Origin: Oceanospirillaceae bacterium
GTDB taxonomy: Bacteria > Pseudomonadota > Gammaproteobacteria > Pseudomonadales > Litoribrevibacteraceae
Reading direction: 5' to 3'
DNA: 64,000 nucleotides
NCBI GenBank assembly: GCA_015665455.1
Contig: JADFAD010000006.1
Coordinates: 1,178,001 to 1,242,000 of the forward strand
Shown here: positions 8,534 to 18,052 of the stretch, one piece after another
How positions within the stretch are numbered: the stretch's first letter is position 1
Layout of the letters: the number at the start of each line of letters is the position of its first letter
Notes under the pieces: model-generated
What the model saw: the letters and a program-made list of their open reading frames with translations, nothing else
Told to the model about the DNA's origin: nothing
Databases searched by the model: none
Made by a program: the position numbers and the translations under genes

Positions 8534-10561
8534 CTAGATACGTAGCGCTGCTGTTAGACGGAAATCACGACCCGCCTCTGGCTGACCTACGATATTTTCG
8601 TAGCCAGGAGAATTTTGGAGGTTCTCTGCACTCGCATGGTCAAGATACTGCTTATCCAGAACGTTCTTAACAGTCAGTGTTAGCGACAAATCTTCATTCG
8701 ACGTCGGCAACCAACGAGCATAAACATCATGAACGCCATAACCCGGCTTGTTGAAGTCTTCAATAGGGAAACGATCATCATACCAGTCAGAGCTCACAGA
8801 AATATCTGTACCTTGTACAAATTCACCAACCCAGCCGATCATCAAGTCATCATTCACGTCGAATGATACATCGGCTATAATTTTGTCACCGATTGTTGTT
8901 GCTGATGAGCCAAAGGTGTAACGGAATGCATCTTGACCATCAATTTCAGTGTCAGCACTGTGGTAGCTAAGTGCTGCAGTCAAGCGATCCCAAACATAAT
9001 CTGCTTTAACATAGAAACCTTTGGTTTCAATATCATCATCCAGATTGCCATAAGCTCTTGTGCCCGAGTTATAGAAAATTCCGTCTTCAATATCCAGTTT
9101 ATAAACACCCGCTGACAAGCCAAAGTTCTCATAGCTGAAATCAAAACCAAGCTCAATGTTCTTAGATGTTTCACCTTCTAGATTTGGATCGCTCTGAGGG
9201 CCACTTAGATAAACACGATAGGAGTCTTTCACTTCAGGACCACGGAACGCTTGAGAGTAGCCAGCACTTACCGCAAAACTTGATGTAACATCATAGTTTG
9301 CACTTATGTTCGGGCTAATCGCATCATCGCTCAACTTCTGCGACGCTTCTTTAACTTCGTAATCGTCGTAGCGTAACCCCGTAGATACAATCAAGTCGTC
9401 CGTTACGCTGATCACATCTTGTAAATAAACCGCTTTAGCTTTACCGGTTTCTTCACCATCAAAAGCATCGCTGATTTTATTAACATACTTACTCTCGTCA
9501 TCACGGTAGTTGATACCGTAAATCAGCTTATTGTTTGCTATCAAGCTTGTGTTCTGAACCGTAAGACCAAACGAATTCATCTGACCTACGCTTTCTTCAA
9601 TACCAAAACGAGTTTCGTTGTAGCGATATTGCTCAGTATCTGTCTTGTAGAGGTTGATCATCAGATCCAAAAGATCATTATTCTCAGAATCAAACTCATA
9701 ATTTAAAATAGCCGTTTTACGAGTCCCTTCAGTGTCACGCACTGGGTTAAAGTCGCTTACAACCCACTCAGTACGAAAAGGCATATCACCTTGTTCGTTC
9801 AGGTTCTCGTAACTTACAGAAAGTTTTTGTTCATCCGTTAAGTTAGCAACCAACTTGGCGTAGCTCATACGCTGGTTAATATCCGTTCCTAGGATATCAT
9901 CGCCATTACCATCTTCTGAAAGGTCATACTCAGAACGAACAAAACTTGCCAACACACTTACAGTATCCGATTCATCACGACTAAAGACAGAAGCCGTTGT
10001 CTTATAACCTTCGCTGTTACTGTAGTATGTGCCCTTAATCAAAGCGCCCGTTGTTTCGCCAGGCTCAAGTAGATCGCTAGGATCTTTCGTTACAAAACGA
10101 ACCGAACCACCCAAAGCACCGAAACCAGTCGCAGCACTACCAGGGCCAGCTTCTACTTCAACTTGCTTCAAAAGTTCAGGCTCTACAACAACACGACCCG
10201 AGTGATGAAAAATGCCACCCGACAGCTCCGCACCATCAATAGAAATATTTAAAGCATCCTCACCAATATTACGCAGATAAATCTTTTGTCCCATTGGAAC
10301 ACCGCCACCCGCATTAACCTGTGGATCAAGTTTAAAAACTTCACCAACACTGGATGCTGTTATTTTTTCAAGATCTTCTGACGTAATAAGAGTATCAATA
10401 CCGCTGGTTGCCTGACCTTTAATTTCGATCATGTCCAGTTCGTTTTGATCTTCAACGACAGCTTCTTCTGCAACAGCGAAATTCGTTGAAATTGCAGCAG
10501 CAATTGCTACAGCAAGTAAGGAGTGTTTATTATTTTTTTGTTGGTGTGCTAGCTTCGACAT
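8534..10561 (-). CDS. TonB-dependent outer membrane siderophore receptor
   Basis: 675 aa outer membrane receptor for a ferric siderophore, most likely petrobactin from context. The signal peptide ends around AVA at residue 31. A TonB box-like DMIEIKG follows near 43-49, then a plug domain (about 50-165, with KIYLRNIGEDALNISIDGAE and GPGSAATGFGALGGSVRF) and a 22-strand barrel rich in aromatic and acidic residues. The last residues are LTAALRI; a terminal aromatic is the rule in this family, so Ile is slightly unusual. The perfect Fur inverted repeat just upstream indicates iron repression. The gene is followed on the same strand by the ABC uptake genes. Confidence 0.93.
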   Translation of the reverse strand: MSKLAHQQKNNKHSLLAVAIAAAISTNFAVAEEAVVEDQNELDMIEIKGQATSGIDTLITSEDLEKITASSVGEVFKLDPQVNAGGGVPMGQKIYLRNIGEDALNISIDGAELSGGIFHHSGRVVVEPELLKQVEVEAGPGSAATGFGALGGSVRFVTKDPSDLLEPGETTGALIKGTYYSNSEGYKTTASVFSRDESDTVSVLASFVRSEYDLSEDGNGDDILGTDINQRMSYAKLVANLTDEQKLSVSYENLNEQGDMPFRTEWVVSDFNPVRDTEGTRKTAILNYEFDSENNDLLDLMINLYKTDTEQYRYNETRFGIEESVGQMNSFGLTVQNTSLIANNKLIYGINYRDDESKYVNKISDAFDGEETGKAKAVYLQDVISVTDDLIVSTGLRYDDYEVKEASQKLSDDAISPNISANYDVTSSFAVSAGYSQAFRGPEVKDSYRVYLSGPQSDPNLEGETSKNIELGFDFSYENFGLSAGVYKLDIEDGIFYNSGTRAYGNLDDDIETKGFYVKADYVWDRLTAALSYHSADTEIDGQDAFRYTFGSSATTIGDKIIADVSFDVNDDLMIGWVGEFVQGTDISVSSDWYDDRFPIEDFNKPGYGVHDVYARWLPTSNEDLSLTLTVKNVLDKQYLDHASAENLQNSPGYENIVGQPEAGRDFRLTAALRI

Positions 10562-10576
10562 ATCATACCTCGTTAA

Positions 10577-10591
10577 TGATAATAATTATCA
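10577..10591. promoter_or_regulatory. Fur box, perfect 7-1-7 inverted repeat
   Basis: TGATAATAATTATCA matches all 14 defined positions of the 7-1-7 Fur consensus. It lies 16 bp upstream of the TonB receptor start codon, inside the expected promoter region. Confidence 0.9.
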
Positions 10592-10761
10592 ATTGCGAGG
10601 GATTATCGTTAATTTGATCTAAATGTGAACTATTTTTACAACTGTTACTATTTGCGTTTGATACAGCGCAGCTTGAAAACAAAAAACATCAATAAAAAAG
10701 TAGTGACTAAAACAGATTAAGAGCAACGTAAAAGAGAAAAAGCCTTTCCCCACACGGTAAT

Positions 10762-10801
10762 GTTGGTTCTTACTGCTTAATACAAGCCAGCAAGAACCAA
10801 C
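10762..10801 (-). terminator. long stem-loop after the secreted-protein gene
   Basis: GTTGGTTCTT (10762-10771) pairs with AAGAACCAAC (10792-10801), and the inner part continues as an imperfect stem (CTGCTT / AAGCCAG). It starts 10 bp downstream of the stop at 10811. No strong T-run follows, so termination efficiency is uncertain. Confidence 0.55.
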
Positions 10802-10810
10802 CCAAACAAC

Positions 10811-11881
10811 TTAAAAATTGGTAAAACTACAACTCGTACTGACAGCATCCTTCATAAAAGTCATATGAGTACATTGACCATTACTATTACTATCCATCCA
10901 AAAATAATCCGTTGCTGAAGAGTTATAAATACACTTTCCAGACGTCGGAGCAGGAATGAAGTCTGAGCATGACTGAACCTCAACACCGTCACTATGAACT
11001 TCAAAAGACGTGATGTTCAGTCCGTTGTTGCCTTTAAACGTTAATTTAAGTTCATCTTGTTCAGAAGAAGATGGAGCCAAATACTTATCGGGGAAGTAAT
11101 ACCACTTTGATTCGGCCTGATTAAAATCTTCGCAACCACTGATTGGAGCATTAATCTGCGTTTCTTCTCTTCGATCGTCCAAGAAAAACAACCCATTATC
11201 GCTGTCAGCATAAGTAATATCAGACACTTCTATTTTAAAACAAGTACCTGTTTTACTGGAGCAATCAACATTACAAGTGGGGACTTCAGGTATGTATGGC
11301 GTGATACTCGTTAACTCTGCAAGAAAATCTAATTCATCATTTCCCATAAACATAACGCTGACACCATTATCATTCGAGCCTTCAAACTCTGGTATTACAT
11401 CAGGTAGAGGATTAAATGAAATAGGGCTCCCTTTAGTATGATTGGCTAACCCCATGTATCCAAAATTGCTACCAATAATGTCACCACTTACTACTGCTTC
11501 ATAATCACGTCGAAAGTCCAATTGGTTGTTGAACACGCCTGGATTATTATAGATTTCATCTACCCATACATGAATATCAAGAGGAGCTTCAAATCCTTCA
11601 GGAGGTGTAAAGGTTATTCCATTTACCGTTGCAATAATCAGACTTTCTGAATTGTTATCCTTATAATCTGCGTAATTACTGCCACTCCTATCAGCGGGGG
11701 TTGTTGTGTCATATATAACAACACCTCGAACCGTATCACCAACGGCAATGCCATAACCAGGGAAGCTTCTATCATTAACCTCTGTAATAACAGCTTCATA
11801 CCTAAAATTAACCAGCTTTGCATTCGCTGCCGACGAGAACATAAATAGAGAGAAAAACACTAAGAGTATTTTGAATTTCAT
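10811..11881 (-). CDS. secreted protein of unknown function
   Basis: 356 aa with a clear signal peptide (MKFKILLVFFSLFMFSSAANA, cleavage likely before KLVNF). The N-terminal 100 residues (VITEVNDRS, GIAVGDTVRGVVIYDT) resemble the beta-rich domain often seen in PEP-CTERM-type exported proteins, but there is no PEP-CTERM anchor. A Cys-containing C-terminal half follows (NVDCSSKTGTC, GCEDF, VQSCSDF, TSGKC, SCSFTNF), suggesting disulfides. AAGGA lies 9 nt before the ATG. It sits between the iron receptor and the two-component system on the same strand, but nothing in it points to iron binding. I do not recognise its function. Confidence 0.65.
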   Translation of the reverse strand: MKFKILLVFFSLFMFSSAANAKLVNFRYEAVITEVNDRSFPGYGIAVGDTVRGVVIYDTTTPADRSGSNYADYKDNNSESLIIATVNGITFTPPEGFEAPLDIHVWVDEIYNNPGVFNNQLDFRRDYEAVVSGDIIGSNFGYMGLANHTKGSPISFNPLPDVIPEFEGSNDNGVSVMFMGNDELDFLAELTSITPYIPEVPTCNVDCSSKTGTCFKIEVSDITYADSDNGLFFLDDRREETQINAPISGCEDFNQAESKWYYFPDKYLAPSSSEQDELKLTFKGNNGLNITSFEVHSDGVEVQSCSDFIPAPTSGKCIYNSSATDYFWMDSNSNGQCTHMTFMKDAVSTSCSFTNF

Positions 11882-12288
11882 GTAATATCCTTGATATTTA
11901 ATAATCTAATTAAACTCAATTAAGGACACATCTTTTTGAGAAACAACTCGGGTAAACAATTGATTTAAACTTCGATAAATTGACTAAAACATCTAAAAAC
12001 CAACAACTTACTTCATTCCCTACTTTCCTTAATAGAGCAAGAGTTACCAACAACTTGCATTTCAAGCTATCAACTAAGTTTTTCATTAACTTTCGATAAG
12101 CAAATAAAGACTAGGGCATAAATTGATTCAACAAGATTACAAGCAATTACACCTTATTGTCTCAACATAAACAGAAAGGGCATGTGAGTATTTAGGGAAC
12201 CATAACCCCTAAATAAAGAGACCTTGGGGCATTTTAAATATCCATAGAACGTCAAAGACACAAGAACTGTCTCATTTAAATTACGCGA
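11882..12288. other. AT-rich gap upstream of the secreted-protein gene
   Basis: 407 bp without a credible gene. It should hold the promoter of the secreted-protein gene at its left side and the 3' end of the histidine kinase transcript at its right side. Apart from the stem-loop at 12189-12215 I see no distinct element and no Fur box. Confidence 0.5.
12189..12215 (-). terminator. possible terminator of the two-component operon
   Basis: TATTTAGGG (12189-12197) and CCCTAAATA (12207-12215) form a 9 bp stem with a 9 nt loop, 74 bp past the kinase stop. There is no T-run next to it, so the call is tentative. Confidence 0.4.
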
Positions 12289-13668
12289 CTACAAAGGCAA
12301 GGAAACACGCATTTCCAGCCCCACATCTTTATTATTGAGGGCAACGATCTTACCGCCAACCGCTTCCAGTTGACGTCGAGCCAGAGCCAGCCCGAGCCCA
12401 CACCCCCCTTTCCAGTTGCTTGGAATGGAACTCGATGTGATATTTTTAGTGGTTACATCGATTCGAGATTTCTCAACCCGAAAGAACGGATTAAAAATGT
12501 CATCAATGTACTGATCAGGCACGCCAGGACCTTGATCTACTACCCGAACATCCAGACCTGCTGAAGTGATAACAATTTGCACCAAGACTGTTCCGTCAAC
12601 GGGCGTATAGCGAAGCGCATTACGTATAATGTTCTCAAAGGCTTGACCCAAAGCACGATGACTGCTGTGTTCTAGGGTTGCTTGATCAGGAAACTTCGTC
12701 TTAAGTATTCGATCCGGGTACTCAAACCGTGCGTCATCAGCAATGATGTCTAACAACTCAATTAAATCCACATACTCTTCATTCAGCCTCGGCTTTTCAT
12801 TTTCTAACCAGGCCAAGGTCAAAGTATCATCGACCAGACATCGCATGTTCTCTGACTCACGTTTTAATCGCTGGACGGATTCTCTAGGCTTAATCTCTTG
12901 TTCCAAGCAATCCACCGCCATATCAATCCGAGCTAACGGCGTCCGTAACTCGTGAGATAGGTCTGCAATGAGCTGACGCTGAGTAATAATCAGTTTTCCC
13001 GTTCTTGCAGCCATACGGTCGAAGGTTTCGGCCAACGCAGTCAACTCATCGTTTCGATTCCCCAAACACGCTTTTACCCGCACGTCATATTGGCCTTCGC
13101 TGAACTGGCGTGTCGCTTTTTCCAGTTGCCTAAGCGGGGTCATTACGTGCCTATACAAAATAACTGACATAAAAATCAGTAAAACCAATGGTAAGCCAAG
13201 TTGAAGTAAATAATGCGTGTATTGAAGGTAAGCGCCGGGTCGCATACGCTGAGGCAGCTGAATTAGAAAATGTGTTTTACCATCAGAAAAGGTTAAGTCC
13301 ATGATGGGGTTTTCTTTGAAATAGAGATGTATTTTCCACTCAACACTTCGTCCGAGCCGAAAGCCCTCGGTAAACTGATGGGACAGTTGACCACCAGCCA
13401 AGGGGGTTATTTTAGATGCCGCCACAGCAGCCCAAGTCTTTTCTTTTTGTTGAAGATCATCCAGCCATTGGGCTAAAACAACTCGGTCTTCTTCTCTGTA
13501 TATTCGTTCTGCTTCTTTACCTAAGGCTACCAACTCTTGTTGGTATTCCTCGGCAATGTAACTCATTCTCTGCTCTGTTCGCTTGGTTAAAATATCAATG
13601 ACCCAGAATAATATGACTGTGCCAGCCCCGATGGTGTAACAAAGCTTCCAGAGCAAACGTTTGTTCAT
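12289..13668 (-). CDS. sensor histidine kinase
   Basis: 459 aa inner membrane kinase. TM1 is about residues 9-27, a periplasmic sensor spans about 28-152, and TM2 is about 153-172. A HAMP domain (173-225) follows, then HisKA with phospho-accepting H239 in DLSHELRTPLARID and a HATPase domain with the N box QAFENIIRNALRY (342-354), DQGPGVP (378-384) and GCGLGLALARR (422-432). The ATG overlaps the stop of the regulator by 4 nt, so the pair is translationally coupled. Location between the receptor and MATE/petrobactin genes suggests it senses iron or the siderophore in the periplasm (inference). Confidence 0.9.
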   Translation of the reverse strand: MNKRLLWKLCYTIGAGTVILFWVIDILTKRTEQRMSYIAEEYQQELVALGKEAERIYREEDRVVLAQWLDDLQQKEKTWAAVAASKITPLAGGQLSHQFTEGFRLGRSVEWKIHLYFKENPIMDLTFSDGKTHFLIQLPQRMRPGAYLQYTHYLLQLGLPLVLLIFMSVILYRHVMTPLRQLEKATRQFSEGQYDVRVKACLGNRNDELTALAETFDRMAARTGKLIITQRQLIADLSHELRTPLARIDMAVDCLEQEIKPRESVQRLKRESENMRCLVDDTLTLAWLENEKPRLNEEYVDLIELLDIIADDARFEYPDRILKTKFPDQATLEHSSHRALGQAFENIIRNALRYTPVDGTVLVQIVITSAGLDVRVVDQGPGVPDQYIDDIFNPFFRVEKSRIDVTTKNITSSSIPSNWKGGCGLGLALARRQLEAVGGKIVALNNKDVGLEMRVSLPL

Positions 13669-14363
13669 ACGAAGGTGTATCCTTTGCCGTGAACCGTCGA
13701 TAAACGATCCGCAGCCATACCCGCATCAATTAACTTTCGTCGAACACGACTCAAGTGCATATCTAAACTTCTGTCGTATTTACTGAACTCGCGCTCTAAC
13801 ACTAATTGATATAGGTAGGGCTTCGTTAACACGTCATTCTGACTGTCCACCAACACCCAAAGCAGTTTGAATTGAATCGGTGTTAAGGTAATAGGCTGAT
13901 CATCAAACGTAACCGTTTGCTTTTGCCTATGCAATTTAAGGCCATCCACTTCGATTTCTGAGTGCTTGTTTCGTCGATCAGCTAAGCCCAGCGAGCGACG
14001 TAACAATGCATCAATACGCAAACCCAGTTCCGTAAAATTAAAAGGTTTGGGTAAATAATCATCAGCGCCTTTGCTGTAGCCTTGAATTCTTTCTTCTTCC
14101 GCACCACAAGCAGTCAACATCATTACTGGCGTTTGTCGAGATTTACGCAAATTCTTTAATACTGAAAAGCCATCCATTTTAGGCAGCAAAACATCAAGCA
14201 GTATAAGGTCAAATTTCTCACTGATAGCAGCCATCAGGCCTTGTTCACCGTCTTTACATTGAGCAATATCAAAACCACGCCCTCGCAATAGGTCAGCAAG
14301 TTGGTCATTCAGAGTTGTATCATCTTCTATGATTAAAATTCGGGCAGAATCTACCGTAGACAT
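13665..14363 (-). CDS. OmpR/PhoB-family response regulator
   Basis: 232 aa cytoplasmic regulator with a receiver domain (acidic pocket E13-D15, phospho-acceptor D57 in LILLDVLLP, lysine in YLPKPF) and a C-terminal winged helix ending with GKGYTFV. The frame extends to a GTG at 14408, but ATG 14363 gives the normal family N-terminus. It is divergent from the MATE gene, and a Fur-like site lies between the two. Its targets are likely genes of this iron island (inference). Confidence 0.9.
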   Translation of the reverse strand: MSTVDSARILIIEDDTTLNDQLADLLRGRGFDIAQCKDGEQGLMAAISEKFDLILLDVLLPKMDGFSVLKNLRKSRQTPVMMLTACGAEEERIQGYSKGADDYLPKPFNFTELGLRIDALLRRSLGLADRRNKHSEIEVDGLKLHRQKQTVTFDDQPITLTPIQFKLLWVLVDSQNDVLTKPYLYQLVLEREFSKYDRSLDMHLSRVRRKLIDAGMAADRLSTVHGKGYTFV

Positions 14364-14438
14364 AACTAGAAAGCCTGTATTTTCAGTAAGGTTACAATAA
14401 TTGCGCACACCTTAATGGGAATGGTTTTTGTTTTCAAA

Positions 14439-14453
14439 TGAAAATCATTATTA
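14439..14453. promoter_or_regulatory. Fur-like box between regulator and MATE genes
   Basis: TGAAAATCATTATTA matches 12 of 14 defined positions of the 7-1-7 Fur consensus. It lies in the divergent intergenic region, so it could repress the two-component operon, the MATE gene or both. A weaker TGATTATTGAT stretch follows near 14500. Confidence 0.65.
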
Positions 14454-14583
14454 ATACTTTATTCCGATGAACGCGCGTGATTAATGTCACAAATGTAAAT
14501 GATTATTGATCGCTTTAAGATGACACTATACCATCCTTCGCCTTATGAACCACTGAAAGAATGATTAAGAGTCACGACAATCT

Positions 14584-15933
14584 ATGAACAGTTCTTCTGC
14601 TAACCCTGTTTTAACAGGCGCCGTTATTCCCACATTTATTTATTACGTGATTCCTTCGATCATTGGTCTTATTGCTATCACGACCGCTAATTTGGTGGAC
14701 GGCGCTTTTGTCGGCAACTTTGTAGGTTCAGACGCATTAGCCTCAATTACATTACTGATTCCCTATTTCACATTGCTGTTTGGCATCGCTTTAATGCTGG
14801 CCATCGGCGGCTCCGTGCGTGCAGGAAAGTATATTGGCGAAGATAACGTAAGTGCTGCATCGTCAATTTTCAGCAAGTCATTAATCACGACATTCATCAT
14901 CGCAACCTTTGCTGCCATCATCAGTGTTCAGTTTGACCAAGTACTGTACCGAGCCTTAGGGGCACCTGAAAGTTTGTTTGGTTTGATGGCCGATTACTTT
15001 CAAATCATTAGTTTTGTTCTTATCGTTCAGCTAGTAACCATGGTGTTGTATTACTTCGTACGCGCAGATGGCCACCCAGTACTTGCAACGACCGCGCTCG
15101 TCTCTGGTGCCGTTATCAACATTGCGTTGGATGCATTGTTCATTGGATATTTTGAACTTGGTTTAAAAGGGGCAGCCTATGCCACAGCGATTGCTCAAGT
15201 AATTCAGTTTACAATTCTGTCTCGTTATTTTTTCAGCAAGCAAAAAACACTGAACTTTTCGTTTTATCAAACGAACTGGAAAGAAATGGCCCACTCTGCA
15301 TTCAATGGCATTTCTGAGTTTGTTAATGAAATTTCAGGTGGGTTAATTCTATTTCTCTTAAACTGGCTGATCATTTCACGTCTTGGCGTGGATGGCGTCG
15401 CAGCATTTACGGTGGTTAATTTCTTAATATTTCTAAGCTTAATGCTGTCATACGGCGTGGCCGATGCTCTGCACTTGCTCGTTAGCCAAAACTACGGCGC
15501 AAAGAATACTGCACGTATTAACCAATTCTTAGTGATTGCATCGGCGACGGTCGCATCCATTGGTCTTCTTCTCATTGCCTGCTTACTGTTTTGGCAAGAA
15601 ACCATCATCCATATATTTCTCGACAGCAGCTCCGCGCATGTCGCCCAAGCATCCTCTGAATTGATCTCTGTTATCTGGCCTTTATTTTTTGTTAATGGGG
15701 TAAATATCTTACTGTCGTGTTATTTAACGGCCGTACATAAACCTTTACCCTCTGCGGCTGTCGCATTATCACGCAGTTTGTTGTTGCCTGGCGGGTTACT
15801 GCTGATGTTTTATTTATTGTTCCCTCAACTTCCCTTCTTATCGGCATTACCGATGGCGGAATGGTTAACCTTCTTCTTGGCCTTATTCCTGTGTTATACC
15901 AATAGGCCGACAAAACTTGTCAACCAGCCTTAA
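14584..15933 (+). CDS. MATE-family efflux transporter, probable siderophore exporter
   Basis: 449 aa polytopic inner membrane protein with about twelve hydrophobic segments and the internal pseudo-repeat of MATE transporters. Opening segments such as PSIIGLIAITTANLVDGAFVGNF and LGLKGAAYATAIAQVIQF are typical of the DinF/NorM-like branch. It is the first gene of the plus-strand iron cluster, has a Fur-like site upstream and precedes petrobactin synthesis by 190 bp. Export of the finished siderophore or an intermediate is the likely role (inference); multidrug efflux is the generic alternative. Confidence 0.85.
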   Translation: MNSSSANPVLTGAVIPTFIYYVIPSIIGLIAITTANLVDGAFVGNFVGSDALASITLLIPYFTLLFGIALMLAIGGSVRAGKYIGEDNVSAASSIFSKSLITTFIIATFAAIISVQFDQVLYRALGAPESLFGLMADYFQIISFVLIVQLVTMVLYYFVRADGHPVLATTALVSGAVINIALDALFIGYFELGLKGAAYATAIAQVIQFTILSRYFFSKQKTLNFSFYQTNWKEMAHSAFNGISEFVNEISGGLILFLLNWLIISRLGVDGVAAFTVVNFLIFLSLMLSYGVADALHLLVSQNYGAKNTARINQFLVIASATVASIGLLLIACLLFWQETIIHIFLDSSSAHVAQASSELISVIWPLFFVNGVNILLSCYLTAVHKPLPSAAVALSRSLLLPGGLLLMFYLLFPQLPFLSALPMAEWLTFFLALFLCYTNRPTKLVNQP

Positions 15934-16058
15934 TTTTATGCCCAGTCACTGTATTAATTTCAAACAAGGTCTCTGTAATAATTTTAAACAACGTCTCTGC
16001 GCTCATTTTAAATCGAGCCTCTTCATTGCCTAGTAACAATTGTAAATTTTGTTGTAAG

Positions 16059-16073
16059 TGATAACCATTCTCA
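16059..16073. promoter_or_regulatory. Fur-like box upstream of the petrobactin genes
   Basis: TGATAACCATTCTCA matches 12 of 14 positions of the 7-1-7 Fur consensus. It ends 50 bp before the chosen asbA start (16124). An alternative GTG start at 16058 would place this operator inside the coding region, which argues for the later ATG. Confidence 0.65.
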
Positions 16074-16123
16074 TTAGATTCGCCACTAAGAGACTCACTG
16101 GCACATCTAAATTAGGGAATGGT

Positions 16124-18052
16124 ATGAATCAGTCCGCACGACAAATCGCTGATAACGCGTCTTTTCAAGCATTTATGAATTGTTATCTAAGAGAAGTGGA
16201 TTCTGGGGTTTGGCATCGGGCTGCAGACTGGTCAAATGCAACGGGATTGGTTTTCAAGGACGGTGAAAACCATGTCCTAGAAATCCAACTGCCCTCACAA
16301 AATACGACTCTATCGGTGGGTGTAAGCTATCAATCTCTGGTGGGAAGACACACCTTAACTAAAGTGTTTCAGCAGCAAGACCACCAGCTTACTTGGCAGT
16401 CCGTGGATTACTTCTCTGTATTGATGTTGTTAGTTAATGAGATCTATGGCGGCACTCAACCGTCATCCAATCACAATCAAAAGCACGAAGCGCTTAAAAC
16501 CAACCAGATGGAACTGATGGCTCGAATGATTGAAAGCCATCAAGTTATGACGCGTTACCTTGAAACCCGAGCGGACGACGATGCGCTACAAAGCTTACGG
16601 TTTATTGATTCTGAACAATCCTTATTATTTGGACATTGGCTACACCCAACGCCTAAGAGCCGCCAAGGCATCCATGAGTGGCAACATCAGGACTACGCAC
16701 CTGAACTGTGTGGGCAATTTCAACTGAATTACTTTGCTGTGGATCGCTCGTTAACCAATCAACGTTCGATTCTGGACGAATCCGCAGAACAAATTATCTT
16801 AAATAATCTGCAACACGCGTCCGAACAAATGCCTGAGCAAGTGACTGAGCTTAGTCGGGATAAAGTGCTAATCCCAATACATCCACTGCAATCTCAGTGG
16901 CTGTTGCATCAGGACTATATCATTGACCTGATCGATCAAGGAAAACTGGAAGACCTAGGACCATTAGGCCCACTGTTCACCCCGACCTCATCCGTTCGCA
17001 CAGTCTACAGCGATGATGCAGCCCAGATGTTTAAATTGTCCATTCCTGTCAAGGTAACGAATTCTCTGCGTATCAATATGCACCACGAATTAGAAGCAGG
17101 TGTCGTGGTCGCCAATCTGTTGGCTAAAACCGGATTTTCAAGGCGTTATCCAAAGTTCCAAACCATTAACGACCCTGCGTACATCACCCTTGAACTGCCC
17201 GACATGGAAGAAACCGGCTTTGAAGTGATCATTCGTGACAACCCATTCAATGCAGTGAACAAATCACAACAAGAAAGAAGCATTCACTCCATTGCAGCCA
17301 TCGCACAAGGCCCTCTATCCAACGACGATGATTCACGTTTAGCAACCATCATTCAAAATTTGGCCAAACAAGAAAACCGTACAACAGAGCAAGTCAGCCT
17401 TGATTGGTTCACTCAATATTGGGATTGCGCCATTGAACCAGCCATACGTTTATACGACAGCTTTGGCATTGCACTAGAAGCCCACCAGCAAAACAGCTTA
17501 CTGGATATTACCGACGGTTACCCGAGTCAATATTATTACCGAGACAACCAAGGGTTTTATTTATCTGAAAGCTACCGAAACTTGTTGATCGGTCTGGAAC
17601 CCAACGTTCAAAACACCAAAGATCTATTTTACTCAGACGAAATGATCTGTGATCGTTTCACCTATTATCTTGTGGTAAACCAACTGTTTTCGCTCATTAA
17701 CCGCTTCGGCATTGACGGATTGATTACAGAAGATCAGCTACTCAAAGTTGCCAGTGAAAGACTTCAAAGCGTAAAAATCGAACTTTCAGGCGCAGGTGTC
17801 GATCTTGTAAACTCGATGTTGAGTCGTCGAGAAATTCCATGTAAAGGCAACCTTCTAACGCGCATTGAAGACATGGATGAACTGCAAGCCGAACTGGAAC
17901 TGGCGGTATACACGCACATTCGAAACCCTCTGCTCGGCTTTGTTTCCGCCCCCGTAATAGACGCTACCGTAGTAGACAGTACCTTAGTAAATAATTCAGT
18001 AGCAAACAGTGCATCCCTTTCGACTCACGAGGTGTGCCTTGAATCAGCTTAA
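16124..18052 (+). CDS. asbA: petrobactin NIS synthetase AsbA-like (IucA/IucC family)
   Basis: NRPS-independent siderophore synthetase, which adenylates a citrate carboxylate and condenses it with an amine, here expected to be spermidine. 642 aa. Family landmarks are FIDSEQSLLFGHWLHPTPKSR, LIPIHPLQSQWLL, the TSSVRTVY nucleotide-binding stretch, KLSIPVKVTNSLR and IALEAHQQN. The ATG at 16124 is preceded by AGGGA. The last 35 residues form a low-complexity tail rich in Val, Asn and Ser. It is first in the order A-B-C-DE-F seen in the Bacillus asb operon, with the next gene overlapping by 14 nt. Assigning it as AsbA rather than AsbB rests on order. Confidence 0.88.
   Translation: MNQSARQIADNASFQAFMNCYLREVDSGVWHRAADWSNATGLVFKDGENHVLEIQLPSQNTTLSVGVSYQSLVGRHTLTKVFQQQDHQLTWQSVDYFSVLMLLVNEIYGGTQPSSNHNQKHEALKTNQMELMARMIESHQVMTRYLETRADDDALQSLRFIDSEQSLLFGHWLHPTPKSRQGIHEWQHQDYAPELCGQFQLNYFAVDRSLTNQRSILDESAEQIILNNLQHASEQMPEQVTELSRDKVLIPIHPLQSQWLLHQDYIIDLIDQGKLEDLGPLGPLFTPTSSVRTVYSDDAAQMFKLSIPVKVTNSLRINMHHELEAGVVVANLLAKTGFSRRYPKFQTINDPAYITLELPDMEETGFEVIIRDNPFNAVNKSQQERSIHSIAAIAQGPLSNDDDSRLATIIQNLAKQENRTTEQVSLDWFTQYWDCAIEPAIRLYDSFGIALEAHQQNSLLDITDGYPSQYYYRDNQGFYLSESYRNLLIGLEPNVQNTKDLFYSDEMICDRFTYYLVVNQLFSLINRFGIDGLITEDQLLKVASERLQSVKIELSGAGVDLVNSMLSRREIPCKGNLLTRIEDMDELQAELELAVYTHIRNPLLGFVSAPVIDATVVDSTLVNNSVANSASLSTHEVCLESA

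Noticed and set aside
16058-16123. N-terminal extension of asbA from a GTG start
   Set aside because: The extension would overlap a Fur-like operator and lacks a ribosome site; ATG 16124 with AGGGA fits better.
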